Shown: positions 17,352 to 27,319 of the stretch, piece by piece | Position numbering within the stretch: position 1 is the first letter of the stretch | How the letters are laid out: every line of letters starts with the position of its first letter | NCBI GenBank assembly: GCA_951813085.1 | Contig: OX638348.1 | Span: forward strand, 753,627-817,626 | Length of the DNA stretch: 64,000 nt | Reading direction: 5' to 3' | From: an uncultured Opitutaceae bacterium | GTDB lineage: Bacteria > Verrucomicrobiota > Verrucomicrobiia > Opitutales > Opitutaceae | Notes under the pieces: generated by a model | Told to the model about the DNA's origin: nothing | Databases searched by the model: none | Seen by the model: the letters and a program-made list of their open reading frames with translations, nothing else | Position numbers and translations under genes: made by a program

Positions 17352-18947
17352 TTATTTTTTGCCGCCCAGATCCGTTCGCTGGGCCCATTCTTGGTGGCGC
17401 TTTTCCAAAAGAGCGACTTTTTCGGGCATTGCGGATGCAAGGTTGTTGAGCTCGGTTGGGTCCTCCGCTAAATTGTAGAGTTCCCAAGGCTCCTTGTTTT
17501 CGGATACGAGCTTCCAGTCGCCGACTCGAGCGGCCTTTCCACGGCTATGCGCCCAGAAAAGGGACTCGTGAGGAGGTAGTTCGTCTTCCGAACCCATTAG
17601 AACCGAAGCGAATGAACGCCCTTCAAAAGGTAGTGGTTTTTGAATTACAGGTTCCGCCCCCGCTATTTCTAAAAGCGTTGGCATGAGGTCGATGACGTGG
17701 CACACTTCGTCCGTGAGGTTTCCTGCTCGCTTCGGGTCGAGGCCCTCGGCCCAAGTCATGATCAATGGCGAGCGCGTGCCGCCTTCGTGGTCGTGCTGCT
17801 TAAAAAGTCGAAACGGCGTATTGGAGGCGTTAGCCCACCCATACCCGTAGGATTGCCAGCTGCTTTGCGGTCCTGGCATGATTTCCGGAAGGTTTCCGGG
17901 AGTAATGGGGGTTCGCTTGCCGTCAGTAGTGAAGGGCTTCGTCCAGGAGCCTACGCGGTCTAGCGGGTATTCTACATGGCATCCACCGTTGTCTTGCTGA
18001 TAGATGAAAAGCGTATTGTCGAACTCCCCCTGCGCTTTCACATAGTCAACGATGCGCTTGATATTGCGATCCATGCTAGTGATTTGGGCGGCGTACACCT
18101 CCATGCGTCGCTCTTGCCATGCTTGGTGAGGCTCGTCCTTCCAGGCAGGGACGTCCGGATGCCGAGGTGAAAGTTTCCAGTTGGGATCGACGATGCCCAG
18201 CTCTTTCATTCGCTTGTAGCGTCGCTCGCGCAACGCGTCCCAACCCATCGAATAGCGTCCCTCGTAATGCTCGATGTCCTCGGGACGCGCGTGTAGGGGC
18301 CAATGGGCAGCGTTATAGGCGACATAAAGAAAAAAGGGGTCGTCTTCTGCGGATTGAGACTGGTGATCCTTGAGGAAAGTCAGGGTGTAGTCAGTTATGG
18401 CGTCGGTGTAATAGTAATCGGGGTTGCCTTTCCATTCATGTTCCTTGTCTACCCCGTTTAGATTGAGGTCTGCAGGGGCGAAAAAGTCGGACGTTCCCCA
18501 GTAGGTGCTGTAGGAGTGGTTGAAACCGCGCATGTGCGGGGCGCTGTGGCCGTTGGGCTCAGCTGGGTCTGATAGGTGCCATTTGCCTGACATGAAGGTT
18601 GCGTAGCCAGCGGTTTTAAGCGCTTGGGGAAGCGTGGTGACATCGGGATGGAAACCACCCGCCGCGGATCCGTCGGAAAGGGAGGTCTTGGGATAGAGCC
18701 CGGACATCAGGCTTGCCCGAGTAGGCCAGCACATGTTGTTGACGTAGTAGTTCGTGAACCGAAGCCCTTTCGTCGCCAGGGCATCGAGTTGAGGCGTTTC
18801 GATCTCGCCGCCGTAGGAACCGATGTCCGAGTAGCCCATGTCATCCGATATGATAAGGACGATGTTGGGCTTCTTCGAGGAGGCGCCGAATGCGATTGAG
18901 CCGATAGAAAACGCGGTGAGAACGAGGGAAAGAAAGGGGCGATTCAT
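17352..18947 (-). CDS. S1-family sulfatase (secreted)
   Basis: A 531-residue S1 sulfatase with a signal peptide (about 1-22). The metal site ISDDMGYSD is at 33-41. The formylglycine motif is CWPTR at 73-77, the Thr variant common in Verrucomicrobia and Planctomycetes. SGKWHLS is the active-site block and QQDNGG the later metal site. It is the first gene of the tandem sulfatase run, only 13 bases before the next start, so co-transcription is very likely. It differs from the other sulfatases here in length and motif, which suggests a different sulfate position or sugar. Confidence 0.92.
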   Translation of the reverse strand: MNRPFLSLVLTAFSIGSIAFGASSKKPNIVLIISDDMGYSDIGSYGGEIETPQLDALATKGLRFTNYYVNNMCWPTRASLMSGLYPKTSLSDGSAAGGFHPDVTTLPQALKTAGYATFMSGKWHLSDPAEPNGHSAPHMRGFNHSYSTYWGTSDFFAPADLNLNGVDKEHEWKGNPDYYYTDAITDYTLTFLKDHQSQSAEDDPFFLYVAYNAAHWPLHARPEDIEHYEGRYSMGWDALRERRYKRMKELGIVDPNWKLSPRHPDVPAWKDEPHQAWQERRMEVYAAQITSMDRNIKRIVDYVKAQGEFDNTLFIYQQDNGGCHVEYPLDRVGSWTKPFTTDGKRTPITPGNLPEIMPGPQSSWQSYGYGWANASNTPFRLFKQHDHEGGTRSPLIMTWAEGLDPKRAGNLTDEVCHVIDLMPTLLEIAGAEPVIQKPLPFEGRSFASVLMGSEDELPPHESLFWAHSRGKAARVGDWKLVSENKEPWELYNLAEDPTELNNLASAMPEKVALLEKRHQEWAQRTDLGGKK

Positions 18948-19149
18948 GGAGATTCACTATGATCGATTGGTGACGGGCAGTGTCAACGGTAGCCTTTGGA
19001 GGCGCGTCTGAAACCGTTGCGCGCTGGGCCCAATCGTGGGGAATTGGCAGGGCTCGAATCTTCTTGCTGCTTGGAGGGAAGCAGTGCCTAATGCGCGCCC
19101 TTTTTTACGGCCGTGTCGAATTTCGCTAGTCGTCGAATGGATAGATGCA

Positions 19150-20952
19150 ATGAGCGAAGACATAGATAAAATACAGAATTTCAACGATTTAGGACTTTCT
19201 GATCCGGTAATGCGAGGGCTGGAAGAGATCGGTTACGAGTCTCCTTCACCCATTCAAGCAGCCATCATACCGCACGTTCTCGAAGGGAACGATGTGATAG
19301 GCCAGGCCCAGACCGGAACAGGCAAAACGGCGGCGTTCGCATTGCCGCTCCTTTCGAAGATCGATCTGAAACGGACGAAAACGCCGCAAGTTCTCGTTCT
19401 TGCGCCCACGAGGGAGCTGGCGATTCAGGTCGCGGAAGCCTTTCAGAAGTACGCCAATGCGCTCGATGGATTTCACGTGGTACCGATCTATGGAGGGCAG
19501 GATTTCAGGGCGCAGCTGCGACAGCTCAATCGAGGTGTTCATGTGATCGTGGGGACGCCTGGGAGGGTGATGGACCATATGAGGCGGGAGACGATCGATC
19601 TACGCTCGCTGTCCTGCGTCGTGCTGGACGAAGCGGATGAGATGCTGCGCATGGGATTTATTGACGACGTGGATTGGATCATGGAGCGGACTTCGGAGGA
19701 GCGTCAGGTGGCGCTGTTTTCCGCCACGGTACCGGAACCGATCAAGCGTATTGCCCAGCGTCATTTAAGCGATCCGATTGAGATTAAGATTCGAACCAAA
19801 ACCACGACTGCGGAGACGATTCGGCAACGCTATTGGATGGTGAGCGGCTTGCATAAGCTCGACGTGCTGACGCGTGTGCTGGAGGGGGAAGAGTTCGAGG
19901 CGATGATCATATTCGTGAGAACGAAGCTGGCTACGAATGAGCTCGCCGAGCGGCTCCAGGCTCGAGGATTCGCTGCAGCTGCGCTCAATGGAGATATCGC
20001 CCAAATCAAGCGAGAGCGTACCATCGATCGCTTGAAATCAGGCAAGCTGGACATCCTCGTGGCAACGGATGTGGCGGCTCGCGGCTTGGACGTTGATCGT
20101 ATCAGCCATGTGGTGAATTACGATATCCCCTATGATAACGAGTCCTACGTGCATCGAATCGGCCGTACGGGTCGAGCGGGCCGATCGGGTGAAGCGATTT
20201 TGTTCGTCGCTCCGCGCGAAAAGCGGCTGCTTAAGTCCATTGAACGCGCGACCAATATGAAGATTGAGTTGATGGACATGCCAACGACTCAAGACATCAA
20301 CGACAAGCGTATCGAGAAATTTAAGACGAAGATAACTGATGTTCTCGATCAGGGTGATCTGAATTTCTTCAAGGAGATTGTTGAGCAATATCGGCAGGAA
20401 CGTAATGTGCCTTCCCTTGAGATTGCGGCGGCATTGGCAAAGATTGCCCAAGGTGATGAGCCGCTCCTTCTATCCGAGCGCAAGGAAGCGCCACGCAAGA
20501 AGAAGCTTGAACGGGGTTCTGACGAAAGAGGCTCGAATCGGAAAAAGCGAACGGATAGGGAGGGGCCTCCGCGTGACAAAAGCGAGTACAAGCGTATGCC
20601 TCCCGGACCCGGCATGGAACGTTTTCGAATCGAAGTAGGCTATCATCATGGCGTTAAGCCGGGCAATATCGTCGGCGCGATCTCTAACGAGGCTGGACTG
20701 GATGGGAAACACATCGGTCGAATCGAGCTGTACGAAGACTACAGTACGGTTGATCTCCCGGAAGGGATGCCGCGTGAGGTGCTTCAAGTTCTAAAAAAAG
20801 CGTGGGTATCCGGAAATCAAATGCGCTTGTCGCGCATGGATGTATCGTCGAAGCGAAATAAGGCAGCCAAGAATAGGAAGTTTGAAGAGGCATCCACGCT
20901 GCCCAGCGCTAAGAAAACGAAGAAGCGAAAACGCGCTAAGTCAAAGGATTGA
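19150..20952 (+). CDS. DEAD-box RNA helicase
   Basis: A 600-residue ATP-dependent RNA helicase of the DeaD/CsdA group, acting in ribosome assembly, RNA turnover or cold adaptation. The Q motif region, AQTGTGKT (53-60), PTREL (87-91), DEAD (160-163), SAT (191-193) and the RTGRAGRSG block are all present. A DbpA-type RNA-binding domain follows (from about RFRIEVGYHHG), and the protein ends in a Lys/Arg-rich tail. The ATG at 19150 is used because the Q-motif start follows closely; upstream codons to a GTG at 19036 look non-coding. It stands alone between a sulfatase operon and a lipase. Confidence 0.94.
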   Translation: MSEDIDKIQNFNDLGLSDPVMRGLEEIGYESPSPIQAAIIPHVLEGNDVIGQAQTGTGKTAAFALPLLSKIDLKRTKTPQVLVLAPTRELAIQVAEAFQKYANALDGFHVVPIYGGQDFRAQLRQLNRGVHVIVGTPGRVMDHMRRETIDLRSLSCVVLDEADEMLRMGFIDDVDWIMERTSEERQVALFSATVPEPIKRIAQRHLSDPIEIKIRTKTTTAETIRQRYWMVSGLHKLDVLTRVLEGEEFEAMIIFVRTKLATNELAERLQARGFAAAALNGDIAQIKRERTIDRLKSGKLDILVATDVAARGLDVDRISHVVNYDIPYDNESYVHRIGRTGRAGRSGEAILFVAPREKRLLKSIERATNMKIELMDMPTTQDINDKRIEKFKTKITDVLDQGDLNFFKEIVEQYRQERNVPSLEIAAALAKIAQGDEPLLLSERKEAPRKKKLERGSDERGSNRKKRTDREGPPRDKSEYKRMPPGPGMERFRIEVGYHHGVKPGNIVGAISNEAGLDGKHIGRIELYEDYSTVDLPEGMPREVLQVLKKAWVSGNQMRLSRMDVSSKRNKAAKNRKFEEASTLPSAKKTKKRKRAKSKD

Positions 20953-20974
20953 GGCGACAAGCGATTGCTTCTCC

Positions 20975-21922
20975 CTAGTCCTTCTTGCTGGCCGCTAGCA
21001 AGGCCTCAGCGTAGAGTCGAGGCGAGTGGTCCACTAGGTAATCGATAGGTATTCCACTGAAGTCTCCTTGCTTCCAGTGCTGCTTGTAGAGACTCTCGAT
21101 CAGCGATGCGTGTCCTTTGCGTCGACTCTCCCATAGTTTAGTAAAGGGCGGGTCAGTGATGAGTTCATTTTCCGACGTGATGAAATAGATGCTCCCGAAG
21201 TGCTTGTAGAATGGGGGTGTCGGTAGCCGTGGAATGATGTCGTTGTCGTTAATCAGTCGGAACATCGGAACGAGCTTCTCGACATTCTTGGCGAACTTGA
21301 TTCCTCCGACTCGGGGCGCTCCCATTGTATAAACGGCAGAGACCTGCTCATGCTGATGGATTCCGTACAGAACAGCTAGGGCGGCTCCAAGACTGTGGCC
21401 GGTCGCCCAAACGGGGCGCGGGTTTTCTTCAAGGAGCTGTGACACATCCGCGTCGATTGAGTCGCTCACCCATTCGAGGGCTTCGATGAATCCAGAATGT
21501 GCGGTACCGTAGTCCTTGAAGGGAGCTTGGATAATTTTCGTATCGGTCGTGAAATCCGGCATGTTGGCGGATTCGCTCCCGCGAAAGCAGAGAACTAGGC
21601 CTGTGTCGCGGATAGCGAGAAAAGCGAAGGTGCCTTTGTGCGCGTAAAACCGCGTTTCAGGGAATCCTGCCTTTTTCAGCTTCGCCTCGATGAATTCAGT
21701 TTCCTTGACGTACGCTAGCAAGCTGGCTTCCGCAAGGAATCGAGCGTGCTCTAGATCGAATTCTCCTGCATCCCTTTCGAGCGAAAGTTGAGTGGCGTCA
21801 AAGTAGGGGTACTCTTTGTTTGGCGCGTACAGCGCCTTGTGGGAGTACGATTCCGCGAAACCGGAATCGATCATTGCTGCGGCGAGCCCGAGGACGGCGA
21901 GGATTGAGAGGCTTGATTTCAA
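20975..21922 (-). CDS. Secreted class 3 lipase-like hydrolase
   Basis: An alpha/beta-hydrolase of the lipase class 3 family, about 315 residues from a TTG at 21922. The nucleophile elbow is GHSLG with Ser at about residue 177; probable partners are Asp in INDNDIIP and His in YLVDHS. The TTG start is preferred because it opens a clean signal peptide (KSSLSILAVLGLAAAM). The ATG at 22102 would add 60 unlike residues and leave only 13 bases to the divergent neighbour at 22116, too little for two promoters. It probably hydrolyses acylglycerols or related esters outside the cytoplasm. Confidence 0.82.
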   Translation of the reverse strand: MKSSLSILAVLGLAAAMIDSGFAESYSHKALYAPNKEYPYFDATQLSLERDAGEFDLEHARFLAEASLLAYVKETEFIEAKLKKAGFPETRFYAHKGTFAFLAIRDTGLVLCFRGSESANMPDFTTDTKIIQAPFKDYGTAHSGFIEALEWVSDSIDADVSQLLEENPRPVWATGHSLGAALAVLYGIHQHEQVSAVYTMGAPRVGGIKFAKNVEKLVPMFRLINDNDIIPRLPTPPFYKHFGSIYFITSENELITDPPFTKLWESRRKGHASLIESLYKQHWKQGDFSGIPIDYLVDHSPRLYAEALLAASKKD

Positions 21923-22115
21923 GATGCAAGAAATGGGTTGCTGCTTTTGATAGTGAAAACGGATGAATGTTCCAGGCAAACGCAAGCTTGGACTCTCGAT
22001 TGGCGAGCGGGCAAAATTGCGGGAAATGGAATCTCTTTTGACATTTTGGGCCAAACGGGTTGGGAAGGAGTGAACTTGAACCCCGGAACTCATTGCTGAC
22101 ATTCGGTACCAGAGA

Positions 22116-24041
22116 ATGAAAACCTATATGAAAATCTACTCACTAATACTCACGATAGTTGCCAGCGCCTGGACCCTCGAGGCGGCTGACTTTGGTCCCG
22201 ATTGGGAGAACTTGGATACGGCTGTCAATGGCGAATGGTGGAAAAAGTCTCACACAGGAAACAATGCCTGGTTGGAAATGGTGAAGGTTCCACGGGACGA
22301 AGTTGTAGCCTTCGCAATATACACGGTCGATCGCGGGACAGTAAAAATGACGGCCCAAATGTATCCGCTTTATCCGGACGAAGAAAAAATAGCGCGCTTA
22401 GAATTGAAGATCGACGGCGTTTGGCAGCAAGTTGCCACGGCTGGCATCTACGAGCTTGGCTGGTCGGCCCATTTTCGCGTAGAGGGCTGGGACGAGAGCA
22501 GGAGCGTTCCCTATCGCGTTCGCCATGGGGATAAGGCGACCTTCGAAGGAACGATTCGAGCGAATGACCGCAGCAAGAACGAAATCGTCGTAGGCAACCT
22601 CTCCTGCAATTCGCGGTGGGACCGGGGAGATCGGAATGCGATTGTCGCAAACTTGAAAAAGCTGGATCCAGACATGCTTTTTTTCGCAGGTGACCAAACC
22701 TACGATCACACGGAGCACACGTCGGGGTGGATTCTGTTCGGGACTCAGTTCGCTGAAATTATCAAGGACCGGCCGACCGTGACCATTCCGGACGACCATG
22801 ACGTTGGCCAGGGCAACCTGTGGGGAGAAGGCGGTATCAAGTCGCCGACGCTTCGGGACCACAACAAAGGGGGCTACTACTATTCCGCAGATTACGTCCG
22901 TACGGTCGAGCGTTGCCAGACTTGGCATTTGCCTGATGCATTCGACGCCACGCCAATCGCGCAGGGCATCGGGGTGTACTATACCAATTACAATGTCGGG
23001 GGCGTGGACTTCGCCATTATCGAGGACCGCAAATTCAAGTCGGGTCCGGGCGGAAAGATCCCGGACATGGGCCCGCGACCGGACCATATCAATGACCCGA
23101 GCTATGTGCGGGCGGAGGTGGATATCGATGGAGTTCACTTGCTGGGACCGCGTCAACTGACCTTTTTGCGAGCTTGGTCGGAGGACTGGACAGATGCGGA
23201 TATGAAATGCGTCTTGTCTGCTACGAATTTTGCAGGAGCAGTGCATCTGCACGGCAGCTTTGAAAACCGTCTTCTGGCGGATTTGGACAGCAATGGCTGG
23301 CCACAAACGGGTCGGCGCAAAGCCTTGACCGAGATGCGGCGCGGGTTGTCATTCCACCTTGCTGGCGACCAGCACTTGTCGGTGATGACTCGTCACGGAA
23401 TTGAGAACTGGAGAGACGGTCCGGTAACCTTTGTCAGCCCGGCGATTGTCAATAGTATCTACGGTCGCTGGTGGTGGCCGGAGGGCGGCGAGGCCGGAGC
23501 GAATCCGGTAGCGGGCAGCCCACTACCTTGGACAGGCGACTTCGAGGATGGTTTAGGCAACAAGATTTCTATGTTGGCGTACGCGAATCCGGATCCTGAA
23601 GCGAATCGGCGCGGCGAGCGAGGTCCGGATGACGACTGGGCCGACGGCTTTGGCATCGCTCGATTTTTCAAGGATAGTCAGGAAGTCGTATTCGAATGCT
23701 GGCCACGTTTTAGCGATGTGAGCAAAGGCGATTCCGAGCAGTTCCCTGGATGGCCGATGCGTTTCAAGATGGCTGACAACGATGGGCGAGAACCGATGGC
23801 TTATCTTCCCGAGCTGCGAATTCGCGGAATCGAAAATCCAGTCGTGCAAGTGATTGAGGAATCGAGCGGAGATGTGCTCTACACCACTCGTGTCCGCGGT
23901 CAAAGCTATCGCCCAAAAGTGTACGCGAAAGGCAATTACACGGTCCGAATCGGATCGGGATTGCCGATTGAGAAATCGGTAAATGGCATTCAGTCCGTGG
24001 ACGCCGATAGCAAGAAGAAGCTGACGATTTCAGTGAGGTAG
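22116..24041 (+). CDS. PhoD-like metallophosphatase (secreted)
   Basis: A 641-residue metallophosphoesterase of the PhoD-like alkaline phosphatase group, with a signal peptide (about 1-23). The metal-site blocks are GNLSCNSRW, FFAGDQTYDH, IPDDHDVGQGN and, later, HLAGDQHLS, in the expected order. An N-terminal beta-rich domain precedes the catalytic part, and a C-terminal beta domain ends the protein. It would release phosphate from esters in the periplasm, though related proteins in marine bacteria may take other substrates. The next gene starts four bases after its stop, so the two are likely co-transcribed. Confidence 0.88.
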   Translation: MKTYMKIYSLILTIVASAWTLEAADFGPDWENLDTAVNGEWWKKSHTGNNAWLEMVKVPRDEVVAFAIYTVDRGTVKMTAQMYPLYPDEEKIARLELKIDGVWQQVATAGIYELGWSAHFRVEGWDESRSVPYRVRHGDKATFEGTIRANDRSKNEIVVGNLSCNSRWDRGDRNAIVANLKKLDPDMLFFAGDQTYDHTEHTSGWILFGTQFAEIIKDRPTVTIPDDHDVGQGNLWGEGGIKSPTLRDHNKGGYYYSADYVRTVERCQTWHLPDAFDATPIAQGIGVYYTNYNVGGVDFAIIEDRKFKSGPGGKIPDMGPRPDHINDPSYVRAEVDIDGVHLLGPRQLTFLRAWSEDWTDADMKCVLSATNFAGAVHLHGSFENRLLADLDSNGWPQTGRRKALTEMRRGLSFHLAGDQHLSVMTRHGIENWRDGPVTFVSPAIVNSIYGRWWWPEGGEAGANPVAGSPLPWTGDFEDGLGNKISMLAYANPDPEANRRGERGPDDDWADGFGIARFFKDSQEVVFECWPRFSDVSKGDSEQFPGWPMRFKMADNDGREPMAYLPELRIRGIENPVVQVIEESSGDVLYTTRVRGQSYRPKVYAKGNYTVRIGSGLPIEKSVNGIQSVDADSKKKLTISVR

Positions 24042-24044
24042 CGC

Positions 24045-24659
24045 ATGCTCAAAACGGGGGTGAGCAAGATAGTCTTTGGAGCGCTCCTCATGGGCGCTCC
24101 AATTTTAGTGATTGGGATCTTGTTCTACTCTTTGTTCGCTGAACTCGGCGCGGATCGAGATCAGTTTCTCGTCCCTGGCTCGATGGAAGTCGTGGTGGAG
24201 GAACCTAGCGCGTACTATCTGTGGCATGACCACGCGACGATCTATAACGGAGTGAGTTATCAGCAATCGCCCGGATTCCCTAATGGAGCATCCCTTTCGA
24301 TTGTGGATTCAGGAGGTCGTTCGTACGAGTTCATTGCGAATGGATCGATATCGATGAGCTCTGGTAGCTATTCACGCGTGAGCATTGGCTACGTTGTAGT
24401 CGACGAACCTGTCGCTTTGACCATTTCAGTTTCTGGCGAATTCGAGGAGAGGGTGCTATCGTTTTCAAAGTCCGCGTTCTGGTCAGTGTTCCTATCCATG
24501 ATGGGGGGAATCCTTGTGGGAATGGTAGTAGGGGTCGCCGGCTTGATTTTCTTGGTGCTTGGCATTGTCCAGCAATCGCGTTCGCGAAAAAGAAACGAAT
24601 CGCCGACACCAGGAACACTATCTCAAAACTCGGGTGACGCCGTTCGCCCGTTCGATTAG
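24045..24659 (+). CDS. Two-helix membrane protein, unknown
   Basis: A 204-residue protein with one membrane helix at each end: about residues 9-30 and about 150-178. A Tyr/Ser-rich beta-type domain of about 110 residues lies between them, probably outside the cytoplasm. The tail is short, basic and Ser/Asn-rich. It starts four bases after the phosphatase stop and is probably its transcript partner. I do not recognise a family or catalytic motif. Confidence 0.72.
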   Translation: MLKTGVSKIVFGALLMGAPILVIGILFYSLFAELGADRDQFLVPGSMEVVVEEPSAYYLWHDHATIYNGVSYQQSPGFPNGASLSIVDSGGRSYEFIANGSISMSSGSYSRVSIGYVVVDEPVALTISVSGEFEERVLSFSKSAFWSVFLSMMGGILVGMVVGVAGLIFLVLGIVQQSRSRKRNESPTPGTLSQNSGDAVRPFD

Positions 24660-24785
24660 AGGCGGATCCTACTGGTTCCGTCCAGCCATGACTCCGTCTG
24701 GAGCGTCGGCGTTAACGCGAATATTCGAGTCCGCCGATTTCAGGAAGCGAAGGGTTTGGACTGAGTTGGGCAGTTGTATCGAATA

Positions 24786-25877
24786 CTATCGGACGACACG
24801 ACCAGAACCCCCGCTACTTAGAAGCGCCTCTACTTCGGCTCGAGTGGAAAAATTGAAGTCGCCGTAAATGGAGTGGGCGAGGCAGGAGGCGGCCACGGCG
24901 AAATTTATCGCTGATTGCGTTTCGCTCAGCTCGGGCGTATTTAGGGCGTATATGAGTCCAGCGCCAAAGGAATCGCCTCCGCCGACTCTGTCGACGATGG
25001 CGCGAATCTCGTAGGGTTGATAATGATTGCCGTCGAGCGGGGCGAAATACGGATGATCGGCGTCCTTGTCGTAGAGCATAGCCCCCCAGTTATTGTGCGA
25101 AGCGGAAATGCTTTCGCGCAATGTGATTGCGACTCTGGCGACATTTGGAAACTGGGCGCAGATTTCTCGGGCGACGCTGGCGTATTTGCTGGCGTCGATC
25201 TGTCCGGAATGGACGTCTGTATTTTCTGCCGTGATACCAAGCACATCGGAAGCGTCTTCCTCATTGCCGATGACGACATCCACGTAAGGCAAGAGCCGAC
25301 GCATAGTTTCACCGGCGAGTTCGCTTGCGCTCAAGGTGGGATTCCAGGTCCAGAGCTTCTTGCGAAAATTCAGGTCGCAAGATACGGTGAGCCCCGCGGC
25401 TTTAGCGTTCTTAACGGACTCGATGGCGGCATTGGCCGCTTCCTCGGATAGGGCGGGCGTGATACCTGTAGTGTGAAACCAACCAGCTCCTTCGAAGATG
25501 GAATCCCAGTCGTAAGCGGATGCGGGCGTCATGCTGATCGACGAGTAGTCGCGATCGTAGATAACTCGGCTGGGGCGCTGGTTGGCGCCGGCTTCCACGA
25601 AGTAGAGGCCGAGCCGTCCTTTGTCGGTCATAATAACGTCGCAGGTGTCGACATGTAGGCCCCGGAGTGTAGCCAGGCAGGATTGAGTAATGTCGTTATC
25701 GGGGAGAGCGGTAACGAATCGCGCGTCTCCTCCAAGCATAGAAATAGAGGCAGCGACGTTAGCTTCCGCGCCAGCGAACGTGAGATTCAGTTCGCCAGGC
25801 AAGCTCTGTCTGAATCGCTTGAATCCGGCAGGGCAAAAGCGTCCCATGATCTCTCCAAAGGTGACGATAGTTTTCAT
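24786..25877 (-). CDS. kdgK: 2-keto-3-deoxygluconate kinase (PfkB family)
   Basis: A 363-residue PfkB-family sugar kinase, called KDG kinase because of its size, the N-terminal FGEIMGRFCP block and its neighbour. It phosphorylates 2-keto-3-deoxygluconate to KDPG in the cytoplasm. The ATP/catalytic motif GGGDSFGAG begins at residue 299, with Asp302 the likely base. It lies 31 bases downstream of the KDPG aldolase gene, so the two make a two-step path from KDG to pyruvate and glyceraldehyde 3-phosphate. Regulation is probably by the divergent IclR protein. Other PfkB sugars are possible but less likely in this context. Confidence 0.9.
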   Translation of the reverse strand: MKTIVTFGEIMGRFCPAGFKRFRQSLPGELNLTFAGAEANVAASISMLGGDARFVTALPDNDITQSCLATLRGLHVDTCDVIMTDKGRLGLYFVEAGANQRPSRVIYDRDYSSISMTPASAYDWDSIFEGAGWFHTTGITPALSEEAANAAIESVKNAKAAGLTVSCDLNFRKKLWTWNPTLSASELAGETMRRLLPYVDVVIGNEEDASDVLGITAENTDVHSGQIDASKYASVAREICAQFPNVARVAITLRESISASHNNWGAMLYDKDADHPYFAPLDGNHYQPYEIRAIVDRVGGGDSFGAGLIYALNTPELSETQSAINFAVAASCLAHSIYGDFNFSTRAEVEALLSSGGSGRVVR

Positions 25878-25908
25878 AGCGATATAATTAAGTTAGACCG
25901 ACGTTTTC

Positions 25909-26559
25909 TCACGATTTGACGGATTCCGCATTTTGGCGGGCTTCGCGGGCGTTGGCTTCTATCTGGGTCCAGTCTTGAGCGGCAATCAGATCCCGCTTCG
26001 CGATCCAGGAACCTCCGATCGCGGCAATTAAGGGCGATGACAAGTAGTCCTTCATATTGGCCGCATCGAGTCCGCCAAGCGGTACGAAGTCTATGCCCAG
26101 ATGCTGGTAGGGAGCTGACATGTTCTTTAGGTGCTTCAATCCTCCGAGCGTTTCGGCAGGGAAGTACTTCAGGGTCTTGCAGCCCAGCTCTAATCCTTGC
26201 TCGATGTCGCTAGGGGTAGCGATTCCAGGTCCGAAGGGGAGTTCCTTTTCCTGAGCGTATTCAACGACTCTTCTGTTCAGCCCTGGGGCGACGCCGAATG
26301 CGGCCCCTGCCGCAACGACCTCGTCCACCTGGGCGGTGGTAAGTATCGTTCCGATTCCCGCTAGCATCTCGGGAACCTCGTCCCGGATGGCGCGTAGAGC
26401 ATCCAATGCGGCATCGGTCCGTAGTGTAAGCTCCATGGCTGTAATCCCGCCTCGCAGGAGCGCGTTCGCTAGAGGAACAGCATGGGATGCATCGTCGATA
26501 ACGAGCACGGCGATGATAGCGTTTTCCTTGATTCTTTGATGGAGACTGGGAGGGAACAT
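25909..26559 (-). CDS. eda: KDPG/KHG aldolase
   Basis: A 216-residue class I aldolase that cleaves 2-keto-3-deoxy-6-phosphogluconate to pyruvate and glyceraldehyde 3-phosphate. The catalytic Glu43 sits in AMELTLRT and the Schiff-base Lys131 in LKYFPAE. The ATG at 26559 gives the normal family length; the open frame upstream runs into the regulator's start region and is not coding. It is the first gene of an eda-kdgK operon divergent from an IclR-type regulator, the usual layout for uronate or KDG catabolism. Confidence 0.93.
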   Translation of the reverse strand: MFPPSLHQRIKENAIIAVLVIDDASHAVPLANALLRGGITAMELTLRTDAALDALRAIRDEVPEMLAGIGTILTTAQVDEVVAAGAAFGVAPGLNRRVVEYAQEKELPFGPGIATPSDIEQGLELGCKTLKYFPAETLGGLKHLKNMSAPYQHLGIDFVPLGGLDAANMKDYLSSPLIAAIGGSWIAKRDLIAAQDWTQIEANAREARQNAESVKS

Positions 26560-26579
26560 AATTCTAAGAGTAATAAATA

Positions 26580-26598
26580 TTGTCAGTATAGTTGACAA
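26580..26598. promoter_or_regulatory. Inverted repeat between eda and iclR-type gene
   Basis: A perfect six-base inverted repeat, TTGTCA-gtatagt-TGACAA, lies in the 79-base gap between the divergent eda and regulator genes. Its position and symmetry fit an operator for the IclR-type regulator, able to control both directions. The right half also overlaps a TTGACA that could be a -35 element for the regulator. Only this single copy is seen, so the assignment is tentative. Confidence 0.45.
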
Positions 26599-26638
26599 AT
26601 AAAACAGAATAATAGACAGATTGAGTGATTCGAAAACG

Positions 26639-27319
26639 ATGTCAATGGAAACTCGCGGACTGGCTACCTCTCTCTTCAAGGCATTGGATGCGCTTGGAGT
26701 AGTGAGCGCTCGTTCGGGCGGTGGTCGAATTGGCGATATCGTTGACGAAATGCAGTTGCCGCGAAGCAGTCTCATCCGCATTTTGGACAGCCTGATTCAC
26801 TACGGTTTTGTTGAACGCGGCGATGACAAGCGGTATCGGGTGACATCGAAATTCCGAGATTGGAGATTGGCGGATCGGGATGAGCGATTGGTCGAAACCT
26901 ATCGCGCTGTGATGCGACGCATTGCGGATGAAGTAGGTGAAATGGCGGTGCTCGGCCGGCTTCGCGGGAGGCAGATTCACCATCTGCACTACGAGGAGCC
27001 GGACTGTCGCGTTCGGGTCACGCCACCGGTCGGACGTTCGTTCGCGATCGAAAAAATGGCGATGGGCAAGCTGGCCTTGAGCAAGCGACCGGACCTCGTT
27101 CCCGATTCGGTCGCCCAGGCGACCTCGGATGAGATCGAGGCGGCAGGGCGGACCGGATACGCCTGGAATCGGGGCGAGTCGGAGGATGGAATTGTGGCTT
27201 GGGGCTCTTGGTTGGAGGAAGACGCTCCGATCGCGCCAATGATAGCGGTCACTTGGCCTGACTTCCGCTATTCGGATGAGGCGTTAGGCAGAGTGAAATC
27301 GATCCTGGCTACCCTTTAG
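26639..27319 (+). CDS. IclR-family transcription regulator
   Basis: A 226-residue regulator with an N-terminal winged helix-turn-helix (about residues 10-70, including RGLATSLFKALDALG and the recognition region PRSSLIRILDSL). A C-terminal effector domain of the IclR type follows. It is divergent from eda-kdgK and probably represses that operon until KDG or a related acid binds, as KdgR does elsewhere. The ATG at 26639 is used; a TTG at 26621 and a second ATG at 26645 are alternatives. Its 3' end overlaps the convergent next gene by 11 bases. Confidence 0.87.
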   Translation: MSMETRGLATSLFKALDALGVVSARSGGGRIGDIVDEMQLPRSSLIRILDSLIHYGFVERGDDKRYRVTSKFRDWRLADRDERLVETYRAVMRRIADEVGEMAVLGRLRGRQIHHLHYEEPDCRVRVTPPVGRSFAIEKMAMGKLALSKRPDLVPDSVAQATSDEIEAAGRTGYAWNRGESEDGIVAWGSWLEEDAPIAPMIAVTWPDFRYSDEALGRVKSILATL

